From NCBI GenBank assembly GCA_022885665.1, contig JAGQDJ010000178.1, positions 44,509 to 108,508 on the forward strand: DNA of 64,000 nucleotides, given 5' to 3'. Positions 45,410 to 57,100 of this stretch are shown in pieces (position 1 is the first letter of the stretch; each line of letters begins with the position of its first letter). A model generated the notes under the pieces. The model did not search any database. It saw nothing but the letters and a program-made list of their open reading frames with translations, and was not told the origin of the DNA. The position numbers and the translations under genes were made by a program. Origin of the DNA: Triops longicaudatus. Taxonomy: Eukaryota > Arthropoda > Branchiopoda > Notostraca > Triopsidae.

Positions 45410-48031
45410 TCAATGGTTTGTCACACGATAATGCTCTCGCAAGCGTATGGCGTTGATGCGAATAAACCCGCCAGCGTCCGCGGGATCGTAATCGCCTTGC
45501 ACGTCCATGGAGACCAGCTCTTGATTGTAGAGCGAGTTGGTCGATTGCCGCCCACGGATGGACACTGTAAATACACGACGTTTTGAAAACAAAAGCTTTT
45601 GGGTCTTAAAAGCGCAGGCCATTTCCTGCCTTTTTGTTATCTTTGTCTTAATGTTCATTATGAACTTTTTTCTGTTGTATTTTTTATCTCGTCACTTTTT
45701 TTAGCTTCATTTTTTCCTCCGTTGTTTTCGTCGTGGAATGTTTTCCTTTTTTATGCACTTTTTTTTATAAAAAAGGATCAAACTGTAGTAACTTTTTTCT
45801 TACGGTTGTTAGGGTACAACAGTCGAAGCATAAAAGTTGCGGTCGGTTTTTACCTTGTCCCTTGAAGAGCGCCACCTGGACCGATCCTGTCACGCAATCC
45901 TGGGACTGTTGCACGCAGCGCTGAGTGTACTCGAACTCGGGACTGTACCAGAAACCTAATCATGGAAACAAAAAGGACGTCAGAAAGGAAGACTAAAATG
46001 CACTTCACAAGGAAAGTTTGATTTCCGATGTTACTGGCTTTACAGCTTCAACCTACCATCTAGTGGTGAGAGTAGACAAACTCACCACTTTGAGAATGCT
46101 TCATTCTTTCTGAGTTGCGTTATGCACTTCAAGATAAGTAGTTGCAATAGTTATGGTAGATAACTATTGCAACGTTCCGTTATATAAGCAGCATTATATG
46201 AGCATGCTTTCAGATGTCAGTTGAGTGCATTATGAACACGTTCTTACCGCAGTAAACGAACTCGGCCATGCGAGTTGTTAAAAGTTGCTTTATACGCCGA
46301 ACTTCGCGATCCATAGCGAAAGTTTCGAGGTCCAAATGCGCGGCGTGGAGGATCGTTCCCCCCGGAGTTTCGTACACGCCTCTTGACTGGCCCAAATAAA
46401 CGTAAATTAACGAACAAAACTCAAGCAATGAAAGAGCAAAGTGAAGCGGAAAGACAAGTATGCATTTCGTCTGTCCGCAACGGTACCTTCAAGCCAACGA
46501 AACGGTTTTCTACGATATCAATGCGACCGATACCATGTTGGCCGCCAATTTTGTTCAAGTAAACGAACAGCTCGTAGGGATCCGTGATTTCGGTTTTACT
46601 GTCAAGGTTTTTCACTTTTGTTGGGTAACCTGCAAAGCGAAATAAATTCAATTGTATTATTATATATTGAATTTTGTAAGTTTTTTTATTGTTTCTCTCT
46701 CCTATGTTTTCTTTTTAGTTTTATACTTGAAGTATAACACACAAAATAATATTATATCAACGAAAGAGATATACCGTTTTCGAAGGAAATCTCCAAGATG
46801 GCGGGCTGGTCAGGAGCCTGGGCAGGATCGCGGGTCATCTGGTACAGGTTGGGTGGCGCTGGAGTGGCGGGATCTTCCAGAATTCCCGATTCGTAACTAC
46901 GAAAGCCGAAATGGTGGTTTAAGGAGCTTCTCCAAGGAATATTTCGAACCTGATATGCATGATGTTGGCATCCATACTCCAAGGCTCTTTCGGAGTTACG
47001 GGCACGGGGATGTCGTTTTCCTTGGCGAAAGCTAGCAGCGCTTGCCGTCCTGGGAAGCGCTGGTAGAACTCGGCAATTCTCCACGGGGCAATGATCTGAT
47101 GCGGAGGATATCACACAAGAAACGACAGGATTTTGTTTTTCAGAAACGAGGTCTGACAAGAGTGTAGCTATACATGAATAAAGGCTGTTTTTTGTTTTAG
47201 CAGTGCCGCTTGGCAGTCTGCTTCATAGCAAACATTCTTCTTCCAAGGCGTCTTTTGTGACCAAGCTTTGCAACTGGATACGCCTCATTGTTCCTTAAAG
47301 AACGCAATTCCAAATACGGGAAGCTGTTACCTTGACTTGGGGGAAAAGTGCGTAGCACGCCAGCTCGAACCGCACTTGATCGTTGCCCTTGCCCGTGGCT
47401 CCGTGCGAAATAAAGGTAGCGTCTTCGGCCAACGCGGCTTCGACCAAACCTTTCGCAATACACGGTCTGGCCAAACTTGTTCCCAGCAGATACCGGTCTT
47501 CGTAGACGAGGCCCGCAGCGATCGCGGGCCAAATGTACTCCTTGACAAACACTTCACGGCGGTCGTCGACAATTACCTAGGCAAAACTCGTGTACACTCG
47601 CATGCGAAGCTTATTCATCACGGTTTAACGGTGTTTCTATACTGTTTCAGCATAAACGACACATAGCCAACTCTTTACCTTTTTCGCTCCCAACTTTGTC
47701 GCCTTTTCACGAGCTACAGCGAAGTCTTCCTCTTGACCGATGTTGGCCTAAATTAGTAAGGCATTTCATGTTAGCTATCGAGCTGAACGAAAGTTGAATA
47801 TGAAGCTCATAATTAATGCGAACATACAGTACAGTTAGTTTGGATGAGTAGTAGATAATCTATTACAGTACTGAATAGTCCATTTAAATACAAATGCTAT
47901 AAGGATTAATTTGATTTGTGACATACCATGTAGCAAATAACTTCGTAGCCGGCTTGTCGCAGCCATACCAAAATGCAAGACGTGTCCAAACCACCACTGT
48001 AAGCTAAAATGACTCGCTTGGTCTCAGACAT
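45410..48031 (-). CDS. ASS1: Argininosuccinate synthase
   Basis: Nine exons on the minus strand: 48031-47927, 47747-47679, 47576-47331, 47095-46950, 46896-46775, 46629-46487, 46386-46248, 45955-45854 and 45564-45410. The CDS is 1227 nt, 408 residues (human 412). The enzyme joins citrulline and aspartate using ATP (forming AMP and pyrophosphate), the limiting step of arginine synthesis and of citrulline recycling for nitric oxide; it is a cytosolic homotetramer. The N-type ATP-pyrophosphatase loop AYSGGLDTS occupies residues 10-18. Other matches are EDRYLLGTSLARPCIAK, ISHGATGKGNDQVRFEL, HGIGRIDIVENRFVGLKSRG and ELVSMDVQGDYDPADAGGF. One donor (AG|GTTCGA at 46949) is weak, but the phases and the protein HISYESGIL require it. 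The gene appears intact. Confidence 0.96.
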
Positions 48032-49888
48032 GGTTGTAACTTGCCGTTCTACTCCGCCGACAGGTTTTATATATGTATATATACCTTCAGAATTGGGACA
48101 TCAGGTTTGAGACTTCCAGGACATCGGGCCTCGAAAGATCCCCGGCCCGATTAAACTTCTCGCGGTTTGCAGTTTCCTGACAAAGTGTGGGGTTTTCCGT
48201 ACTCTGTTTTCTCGTAATTTTTTAACCTTTCGGGGCTTTTCGCGTTACAGTGTGAGGAAACCAGGGAAATTAACTCGCAATAAGCGGTTAAATTGTCGTT
48301 TACAACGGAAACAGCCCCGAGGGCTTGTTTATTATACCAGGCTTGACAACAATGGCTCTTTGGCGTGTGTCGTGTCTGACAGGTATTACGCACGGTTTTC
48401 TTTGCGCCAGAACGAACATAGTCGACTCAAAATGCAAGACTTTATAGCACTTGTTAGTTGGTGAAGGCCAAATGCATTGCATAGAAAAGCGACCTGGCTG
48501 TTGTTGGAGAAACATGTCATAAAGAACAACAAACATCCATGCCTGCGCCAGGACTTGTCTAAGGTACTGACTAGTATTTGGAGATCTGTACGATTGTGCC
48601 GTGAAAACAAAGAACTGAAAGAAAGTTTATAGTGAAAAGAAAGTTTCCTTCGAGGCACGCGAAAGTGAATTGGTCAGGTTGCGTTGGCTATGGCTTATTG
48701 GTTTCAGCGTAAGAAATTATTATAGAGTTACGAAAATCAACTAAAAATTAACCAAATTTCCGTTCATGGAAAGCGCTTCCTTGGCTGCTTTTTAGCTCAT
48801 AAATTCCAATTCACGTAACATTGGCGTGGACTAACAATGGGTCCGCGTCTCCTTAATTACTCAGCCCTTCCTTAGCTAACAATCTCTCATAAGCAATTTA
48901 TGCCCCTTTCATTACAGTAATCAATGAAGCTTTGAAAAACGTCCATTCCCTGTTCTTCGTATGCTCAGCAGAACTCGGCGTCATACGAGTTCGCATGACG
49001 AGCAGCTTGGTCTGTTCTAGCTTCACTTTTTCCTCTCAATACTGAAGCGCAAGCAAATGAGCATGATTAATCCGCGGCAATTCCCTGAAACGAGAATAGC
49101 GTGCCAACTTTGGATTCGCGTACATTAGTGTACCAAGAACATCACCAAAAAGAGTTGTTATTGTCACTTAAACAAAGGATCCCAAGAGAAGACAATACTT
49201 ATCAGAGACATTTCGCGAAAACGTCTTTGTATTACAATTGCCACGCGACTGCATAGCATTTCCTTTCTTTGGCAGGGTAGCTTATATGAAAAAAAAAATA
49301 GCTTAAAGTTTGATAAGTTACGTGAAGTTGGATTTGGTTGAAGTTAGATCTGATAACCTTAGAGCTGAAAACGGTAAGGTAAGGATTAAGTGAGTAGAGG
49401 TTAGGTCAGTCTTTTCAGTGTTGAGTTTCTTAAGCAATAATACCCTTAACATCGACGTTACACGCCATACACAAGTCAATTTCTGCACAAGAATGCCTAA
49501 AAATGTGAGCAACAAAAATTCAACTGTATGATTCCCTCGTGTGGCAAATTGGCAACACAGCTAATCCTTGGTGTTGTTTTTGACCACGACTGAGTTGACT
49601 GCTCTTCATGCGGTTTCAAAAGTGAATCTAATAATCTAATAATTTATTCTCTTCAATTCTTCTTTCGCTTCAACATGTCTTTTGAAAGCACACAGCAGCT
49701 CATTGAACAGGGCCTTTTTATATCTTGTGAATGCAAAGCGGACGGTAGTTGATTTCATGGACAAAGTGAGGCAAAACACTGGGGACTGTTCCAACTTTTT
49801 CAACTCGCAGCCATTCAAAAGGACCTAATACACGCGAAAATGGGCAGTTTGTTTGGGTCACAGGGTACTTTTAAGTTTTGACAAGCCG
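48032..49888. other. Intergenic upstream of argininosuccinate synthase
   Basis: A TATATATGTATATATA stretch at 48067-48082, just upstream of the ASS1 start, could be a core promoter or simple repeat. A 60-codon ATG frame on the minus strand (49818-49636) has slightly coding-like composition but no support. A TTGGCGTGGACTAACAATGG repeat-family block lies at about 48823-48840. Confidence 0.45.
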
Positions 49889-51202
49889 TCATGCAATCAT
49901 GTTAGCTTCTTTGTCAGGTTTTTCTGCGGGCTCGGGGGATGTACTGGTGAGGGACACTAGGGTTATGATCGGTTGGCCTCGTCTACCGTAATTGCTTGTT
50001 CGACAACGACTGGACTGCCCCACGGGAACATTTTTACGATTATGGGGTAATCCACTTGGTCTGCCTGTCCGAGGCCCGTCGGCTGCCACAGGCTTAGGGT
50101 TGGGACCCTCAGAACGGGTCCGCGATTGTCGCTGGGTAAGCAGTGACTCCGTGTTTCCGAAAACCTGGTTGTTGCAAAAGCGTTCCAATTTGAGCGAAGC
50201 AGGTTCCCCGGGTAGCCACGCCACGCTGCCAGTCGCTGCGGAACCCACGCTGCTCGCTTTTGGCGGGAAACGGCTCCCGGCACTGGGCCACACTAAGCCG
50301 GTGTTCGCACCCTGTGCTTCGCACTTATGCGTGGCCAACGGCACTGAGTGGTCGTCAGAAATGCAAGAACATTCATCCTCGTCGTCACTGGGGGCCCTGT
50401 CGTTCCTCATGTCCAAGTTCAAGTTGACAAAACTGGCCGGGCGATGACGGTTGTGGCTTTTTGTCTGCCTCGCAAGAGCTGTCGACGGAGCCGTTCTTTG
50501 ACTGACGGCATATTCTTCTTCAGAAGACCGATGACTATGCATTGTTGCCCGTGCCTGGGCACTGTGGGGCACTTTAGGACTGGCCACTATTCCTGCGCCT
50601 TCCATGGCTAATCCACTCGGGCTAGCATTGGCAGCCCACAAAAGAGGATTGGCGCTACTGCCTAAGTTGTGCAAGCTGCGGCTGGGTTTGACCCCTGCTG
50701 GTTTGTTGGACCGTAGCGTTAGCTCCTCAAAATGATTCGTCAGAGCCAGAAAAGCCGGGTTGGCAGTGGATGCTCGCTTGCCGTGTTCCTTGTCTCTTTG
50801 GGACTTGCTTCTGGCCCACGGTGTTTTACGATTCTTAGCGAGGGCATAGTCGAAGCTGGGAGACGTTGACACAGCCACGTTGGCTCGGTCGCCGCACCAC
50901 ACTACATCATCCGTGTCATCCGAAATCGCAGGAGCGTGGTGACGGACGGGCTCAGGGTCCATGGTAGGCTCACTAGGTCGGAAGACAACTGCCGAAGAGC
51001 CCGCGAGGTCGGGAATGGGCTGCAAATTCCAGCCGTGATCCGCTAAATAAGCCCACAAGCGCCGGCGTCGTCTCCAGCATGCTTCGGTCATGCCTCGCTC
51101 TTGCTGAGCAAACGTAACTGGAGCTAATATCACAGAAGTGGGAGTTAATGGCTGCACTCTTGATGATGACGAACTTGAGTCACGTTGTCCCGGCCTAAGC
51201 AT
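49889..51202 (-). CDS. Serine-rich orphan protein, 437 aa, single exon
   Basis: Not recognised. An uninterrupted frame of 438 codons starts at ATG 51202-51200 in a GC-richer block, which makes chance unlikely. The protein is probably mostly disordered: it begins with a serine run, has a basic segment CWRRRRRLWAYLADHGW near residue 42, acidic DDTDDVVW and SDDEDECSC patches, and Ser/Arg motifs such as PSRSLHNLGSS and TPWARSKSQRDKE that resemble basophilic kinase or 14-3-3 sites. The FEELTL of NHFEELTLRS echoes SLEELTL in the other orphan at 9732-10757, but the similarity is too short to claim homology. No signal peptide or membrane helix. It could be one exon of a larger gene. Confidence 0.55.
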   Translation of the reverse strand: MLRPGQRDSSSSSSRVQPLTPTSVILAPVTFAQQERGMTEACWRRRRRLWAYLADHGWNLQPIPDLAGSSAVVFRPSEPTMDPEPVRHHAPAISDDTDDVVWCGDRANVAVSTSPSFDYALAKNRKTPWARSKSQRDKEHGKRASTANPAFLALTNHFEELTLRSNKPAGVKPSRSLHNLGSSANPLLWAANASPSGLAMEGAGIVASPKVPHSAQARATMHSHRSSEEEYAVSQRTAPSTALARQTKSHNRHRPASFVNLNLDMRNDRAPSDDEDECSCISDDHSVPLATHKCEAQGANTGLVWPSAGSRFPPKASSVGSAATGSVAWLPGEPASLKLERFCNNQVFGNTESLLTQRQSRTRSEGPNPKPVAADGPRTGRPSGLPHNRKNVPVGQSSRCRTSNYGRRGQPIITLVSLTSTSPEPAEKPDKEANMIA

Positions 51203-52619
51203 TAGGTCAGCGTCATGTTACTACTTGATGACGTTCAACGTTTCAATGTTTGTACTTGAAGCATGCACTGGTGAGTTTAGGCTTCTTGCGAGATTGCCTT
51301 GGTATGCTTTGGGTCACTACTTAAAGTGCGGTCAGCTTAGGCAAGTTTAAACGAAGTCGATTGCTGTCTCGTTAAACACTGGGCGATTCTTTTCAGACGT
51401 GGAAGCAGATCAGTAAACTCAAAAAGAGTACAGTGAGCATAGCGTTTAAAGACAACCTCCAGGGTTGGGGACGAACAGACATGTGGATGGGCTTTCGTTG
51501 AAGAGGCTTTACATAAGCACGGTCCTTCCCAGCGAACGCGTAGTGTGTATTGATTGGCAATTCAGTACCAGGCCTCAATGGCGGGAAAGAGAGGGCGTAC
51601 GGGGTAAAAATTGCCTGTCTCCAACCCCTGCTATGAGTGTTAGGAAGGTTTGTTGCCGCTGCGTGCGCTTACGGTGTAATCGTGTCGCCTTAAAGCTTTT
51701 TGCGTTTACGCAGTGCAACTGACCCTGGAAAAAAAGCTAAGCAAGAAAAAGAAAACATTTTTTTTTTTGTCGAAGCTACATCCTTACGTGATGCAACACA
51801 TAAGCATAAAAAATTCTTTAAGGTTTAACCGAGGCGTGCTTTTTCCCCAGCTTGTAGTACCTCCAAGGGTCACGGCCTGATTGAAGACCGTTGGGGAAGG
51901 TATCACACATGTAAATGTGGTGTAAAAGAGGCAAAAGCTTGGTTTATGAGTCAATACACGAAAAATCATGATTAACAGATCTAATCGTACTTCCTGCAAT
52001 CATACGAGAAAGGATAGTCACATTTATGACACCGTTCTCTTTAAATGTCCTCTTTAAATGCTGCCACAACAGAGGCGAGAAGACAATTATAAATAAAGAA
52101 GCGCGAGTGGTATGGATCAGTGCGGAAGTACTTCATTATTTGGATTGTTCTACACTAGTTAGGTAGGCAGGTCAATGGCAAAGCTTCACTAGCTACCCTA
52201 ATTTTGCTGGATTTTGGTGAGAAGAGATGTTTAATGGAAATGGCAGCGGATGTTCATTCTACGCTACATCTGAATACGAAATGATTGTGCGACGTCAGTC
52301 CATTCGATTCGGTTGCATTTTCTTGAATTACACCACTGTTGATACGTTAATGTCTGTTAATACATTAATACGAAGTCAATGATTATAGAGGATATTACGT
52401 TGTAAGATAAAGGACGATGCGTTTCTGGGGAAAGTTGACCTTGGCCCCAATAGCGTGTGTGGAATATGCTGCGTCATGATGACCAACAGGGCCAATGCCT
52501 TCGCTATGTTACATGACTTTCATTCTTCCGTTAAACAGGGACGAGTCAAGTGCTAAGGAAGACTCCACAAACCACTACGCAAAAGTGACTAATGTGAGTT
52601 AAAACTTTGACGAACAGTG
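51203..52619. other. Intergenic between orphan 2 and the P450 (head-to-head)
   Basis: Presumed to contain two divergent promoters. No coding or RNA gene recognised. Confidence 0.5.
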
Positions 52620-55233
52620 ATGTCTGCCTTAAATGATTGGAACTCGCCTGTCACGTGGCTTTTGGGCGGCCTCGGTGCTTTAACATTGCTTTACAAGTAA
52701 GACGATCAAAATAAAGTGGCTGTTGCCGAAAAGTCCGATTCTAAGCTTGGATAACGCAGGTTCACGACCTCCAACTTCGATCACTTCAGTAAACAGAACA
52801 TCAAGGGGCCCAAGCCACGCCCTTTGGTGGGCAATTTGTGGGGAATATGGAAAGAGGTAAGGTTCGAAATGACTTGAGTTCGGCTAGCCATGACAAGTAC
52901 GGTTGACTTATGAAAACAAAGTTACTTTTAGCTAGTTGGTCAGAGAGAGGTTTGGTTTATAAGTCGATTATAAAAGAAATAGTCGGAAATGTCTTCTTCG
53001 TTTCCTGCAATTTCGAAAATTACAGACAATAAAAAATGAGTCCCATCACGTCGGCATCAGATACAAAATGACTAACTTGATTAACGTAAACGCTGTGTTA
53101 AAAATCGTCAGCCTGCTCGACAACTGACTGAGGAGAAAGTCTCTTTTTTTTGGTAAACTGAATGTTCAATCTGGGGCCGCAGACAATCCCGGATTACGAT
53201 CTTGAATTGGTGAAGGAGTACGGCAAACTGTTTGGCATGTTCGACGGTACCAAACCGAATTTGTTCATTATGGATCCTGAGCTTATTAAGCAAGTTCTCA
53301 TCAAAGATTTCGAGAATTTCATCAACAGACGCGTAAGTTTACATTGCTGTAAACGCCGAAGTACTTTAGTACCATTCATTGCAGGACTTCTACTTCGAGG
53401 ACAAATATATCCGCATGTTCTTGAGCCTCATGAAGGACCAAGAATGGAAAGAAGTCCGCTCGTCCGTGAGCCCAACTTTCACATCCGGAAAAATTAAACG
53501 AGTATCTTTAAAATATAGGAGCCTTCTTGTCCACTTTTTAAGCTTTTTTCTTTTCTTTTAGATGTCCCAGTTAATTCAAAAGTGTTCCCTTACATGTGCC
53601 GAAAAATTCCGCGAAATAGCGAAAACCACGGGCAAAATCAACGCTAAACAGTAACTTTGGCCGTCTTACACTGTTTTCTTGTAGAGAACTGACACACTTT
53701 TGTTATCTGAACAGAGAATTCAGTAACTTAACAATGGATATTATCGCTACTTGTGCATTTGGCATGAAAATCCAAAGCTTGGGCGACAAGGACGACCCCT
53801 TTATGGCCAAAGCTCGAGTGCTTTTCGACCCGCCCATCAATCGTACTCCCGGAATCCTTCTTCCATGTAATATCATTGGCTTGCTGGAGATTTTAGAACA
53901 AAATTTCTACTGTAGTCGTTTTTCCGACCCTGGCCACCAAATTAAGCCGATCTATCTTCTCCGTTAAACTTTTCGAGTTCTTTATTGACATCGTACGAGA
54001 TGTGCTCAAAGAGCGCAGAGCAAGTGGGCAAGTGAGTCGTTACTTTAACACGGCGGAGCTTTTATATATACATTTTTCCGCAGAAATACGACGACTTTAT
54101 TGACTTGGCACTGGAGTCAGTGGCAGAAGCATCGAAAGGAAATGCGACCACGGGCGGCCGAGTTTGGAACCAGGACGAGATTGACGAGATTGTAGTGGCG
54201 CAGGTCAGAAACCTACACAGTTAAGAATTAGCTAGAAATAATGTAGATCGTTGTTACCAGTCGGTTCTGTTCTTGTTGGCTGGCTACGATACCACGGCGA
54301 CAACGCTCAACAACTGCATGTTCTACCTCGCCAAGAATCCGGATTTGCAAGAACGGCTGTTCAACGACATTCAAGAGCAACTGGACAATTTCGTAAGTCT
54401 TTTTCTTTTTCCACGGACGTCTACTAGTCGTCACATTTTGAAAAACAGTGGTTTGGGGCAGCGTTGACCCCGTTACGCAACGACTCTTGTTTAGTAATTG
54501 AACAGTTTTAGGGAGACATTACACATGAAATGGTCCAGAATGTTCCGTACGCCGAACATTTCGTCCAAGAAGTGCTACGCTTGCATCCGCCATTGATCCG
54601 GTACGGATAACCGTTTTTTTTTTTTTCAGTTTAGCGCAGACATGATTGGAACGAAAAGATCTAACGCTATAATTTGTGTAAATGAAATAATAAATTCTGT
54701 TTCCTGTAAAGGCTGGAGCGTACGTGTAATAAAGACACGCAATACGGCGACATTTTTATCAAGAAGGACTCCATCGTTAGTGTCCCGGTTTACGCGATAC
54801 ATCGTTGTGCAGATTATTACCCCGACCCCGACCGCTTTGACCCTGAAAGGTAAACCCTTTACTTGCGCAGGAAGTATGTCTTACTGTTTCGTTGAACGAT
54901 TGCGCTTGGCTTGGTTTTAGGTGGACCCCGGAAAACAAAGCTACGCGGTCGCCATATGTGTACGCTCCTTTCGGTTTAGGCCCGCGGAATTGCGTTGGAA
55001 TGCGCTTTGCACTGGAAGAACTCCGAATGGTTCTTTGCGTCATGGTTAGAGAGTTTCGCTTCTTTGAAGTCGACGAAACGCCAGTAAGGAAATCAGTACT
55101 CTTTTGGTGGCTGTTAATTAATTGACGATTTGGAAAATTGTTGCTTATCTAGGAAAAGGTTCAAGTCAGTGCGGGCTTTAATCTGTTGATGCAACCTACC
55201 AACATGATTGTCGGAATCGAAGCAAGATCGTAG
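52620..55233 (+). CDS. Cytochrome P450, CYP3 clan
   Basis: Thirteen exons: 52620-52696, 52760-52856, 53183-53332, 53385-53501, 53562-53650, 53715-53866, 53916-54031, 54084-54203, 54261-54392, 54512-54600, 54712-54849, 54921-55083 and 55153-55233. They give 1521 nt, 506 residues, a normal microsomal P450. An N-terminal ER anchor (WLLGGLGALTLLY) is followed by the proline-rich hinge GPKPRPLVGN. The oxygen-binding I helix is AGYDTT (residues 313-318). The K-helix ExxR is EVLR (370-373). The heme loop PFGLGPRNCVG contains the Cys450 thiolate ligand, and GMRFALEELRMVL follows as in CYP3A. It is an NADPH-P450-reductase-dependent monooxygenase, most likely for xenobiotics or lipophilic endogenous compounds; the substrate is unknown. 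All key residues are present and the frame is intact. The 49-nt intron at 53867-53915 is the shortest in the window. Confidence 0.95.
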
Positions 55234-55593
55234 ACCAGAATGCCCTCTAGGACAGCGTGCCAGGAGTTCAAGTTTACAGTTCAAATGAAGTCTGAACGGA
55301 AACGGTTTGAGAACAATATTTCCAACATTTTTACATTTTTAACAATGTCTTCCCAGTGGTAAAAATACATTTCTTTCTACTTCGAAAAGCGATTCCTAGT
55401 TACTAATGGCAAGAGTAAGTTAACACTTGAGAAACTTAATTTTATTTCTAAATGACATTACATTACAGAATTAGTGGTAGCTCAACACTATAAGTTTTCG
55501 ATAGTCGCGTTCCTTTTGTGGCGAACAGGTGTCTCATGAATGAGCTAGCATTTTTGTGGCGATGCAGTGGTAGTCGTCTTGAAAAAGTGCGGG

Positions 55594-55923
55594 CTAGTTA
55601 ACGAAACTTAGCCAGGATCTAAATGGATCGTTGTCTTTCTCGGCGACGACTACGCGACTGTAGATCGCCTGGACTCCGTCTGACAGTGCTCTGGCTGCCC
55701 GGAGACCAACTGCAATGTCAGCGTTTTGTGCGTCCAAAGGCAGGTGTATGCCGCCGTACTCATTCTGGTCTCTAGCAGCAGGCCCAGCCTGCACCAACGT
55801 GCTCGCCACAAGTCCGCAGATGACCGTCATTATGAGCTTTTAGACAGAAATGAATGTATTAGGTAACTACACTTCTGTTCTGTTCAAGATCTTAATTACC
55901 TTGTTGGATAAAGAAGCAGCCAT
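55594..55923 (-). CDS. Small secreted protein, 88 aa
   Basis: Two exons on the minus strand: 55923-55900 (MAASLSNK) and 55836-55594. The product is 88 residues with a signal peptide (IMTVICGLVASTLVQAG) and a mature part of about 63 residues (AARDQNEYGGIHLPLDAQNA onwards, ending SFVN). The mature part has no cysteines and no dibasic processing sites, so it looks neither like a disulfide-rich peptide nor like a classical neuropeptide precursor. A strong TATA box lies about 93 bp upstream. No family recognised. It is tail-to-tail with the P450, 360 bp away. Confidence 0.65.
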
Positions 55924-56015
55924 ACCGAATCAAAAGCTTGTGCTCGGCTCACTACAGTTGATCTTTGCTGTGACGTTTGTTGGGTTTTGATGAGTGGAAC
56001 GTCGACAGCGAAGGG

Positions 56016-56023
56016 CTTTTATA
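56016..56023 (-). promoter_or_regulatory. TATA box of the small secreted-protein gene
   Basis: TATAAAAG on the minus strand, 93 bp before the ATG, leaving room for a 5' UTR of about 60 nt. A canonical TATA box suggests regulated, high-level expression. Confidence 0.65.
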
Positions 56024-57050
56024 CCGATCCCGGAGTCGAAAGTTGGTAGTACACTAATTAGGTTGGAGTGCACGACGTGATTCTTGTGACAAATTTTGTC
56101 TTTGTTTAAAAACGATACACACGGACGTGGATATCAATATAATTGAACGATTTTTTTTTTCAGGGGCTACGTATTTAATTTATTCCAAATGGTCACGTAC
56201 CGCATTTTTGGTAATCAGTAGTGAGTTCGTAGAAACCACTTAACTGTTTGCAACTCAATTATTTTTGAGCCAGATCAACCTTGCAATAAGTCCCCAATCG
56301 CTATAAAATCTTGCGGCGTGATCTTCAAGGTCACCAGCGAAATGTGTAACTTGTGAAACAGATCACACTTTTTTTTTTTTTTTTTTACATGGAAATCTTC
56401 GAACCTTATACCGTGAGCTTAGCCGTTGAAGGCAAGTCTGGAATATGCGCCTTTGCGAACATAAAATGCATTTTTTTTACCTGCAACCTCATTAACGAGC
56501 CTTTAATTTTTCTGCGAGCGTCGTGAGAAAGGTACAGCCTAAGGACAAACACGTCTAGGTGAAAGTCGAGGTCAATTATGATAAAAATATTTTTCTTTTT
56601 TTGGACGAACGATTCTTTTACGCTGACAAGAATTCGTGATCATAGCAAGGTAGCCAAGAAAAGTTCCAGGCGATTACCACTACTTACGGTAACTTCCTCT
56701 GTCTAACGACGACCCGAAGCCTTGTTGGCGCCCCTGTTACAGAACCAAATTGTTCTGTATTTTTAAAATCTTACATTGCCATCACAATTTTTTCCCACCT
56801 ATCCGTTCACATTACCGGTTATTGGTATACTGTGTTTTCCTTCAAAGTTTTGTAAAAGATTAATAACAGTAAAGGCCAAGGAAGGAATACGTTAGGTTAC
56901 TTGCATAGAAAAACGAGAAAATAAGTAAAATCCGAGACAATCATGAGAAGGTTAGAATTCGGTGTCGGGAGTTTACAAAAGTTCTTACGTGTTTAGGGTG
57001 AACGCCGAGCATATTTAACAAAACCAGAAGAAAAAAAAGAAACTCATTAC

Positions 57051-57100
<50 letters not shown>

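Noticed and set aside
49636..49818. 60-codon ATG frame on the minus strand downstream of the second orphan
   Set aside because: Somewhat coding-like composition but too short, no homologue recalled, and no splice link to the neighbouring ORF was found.
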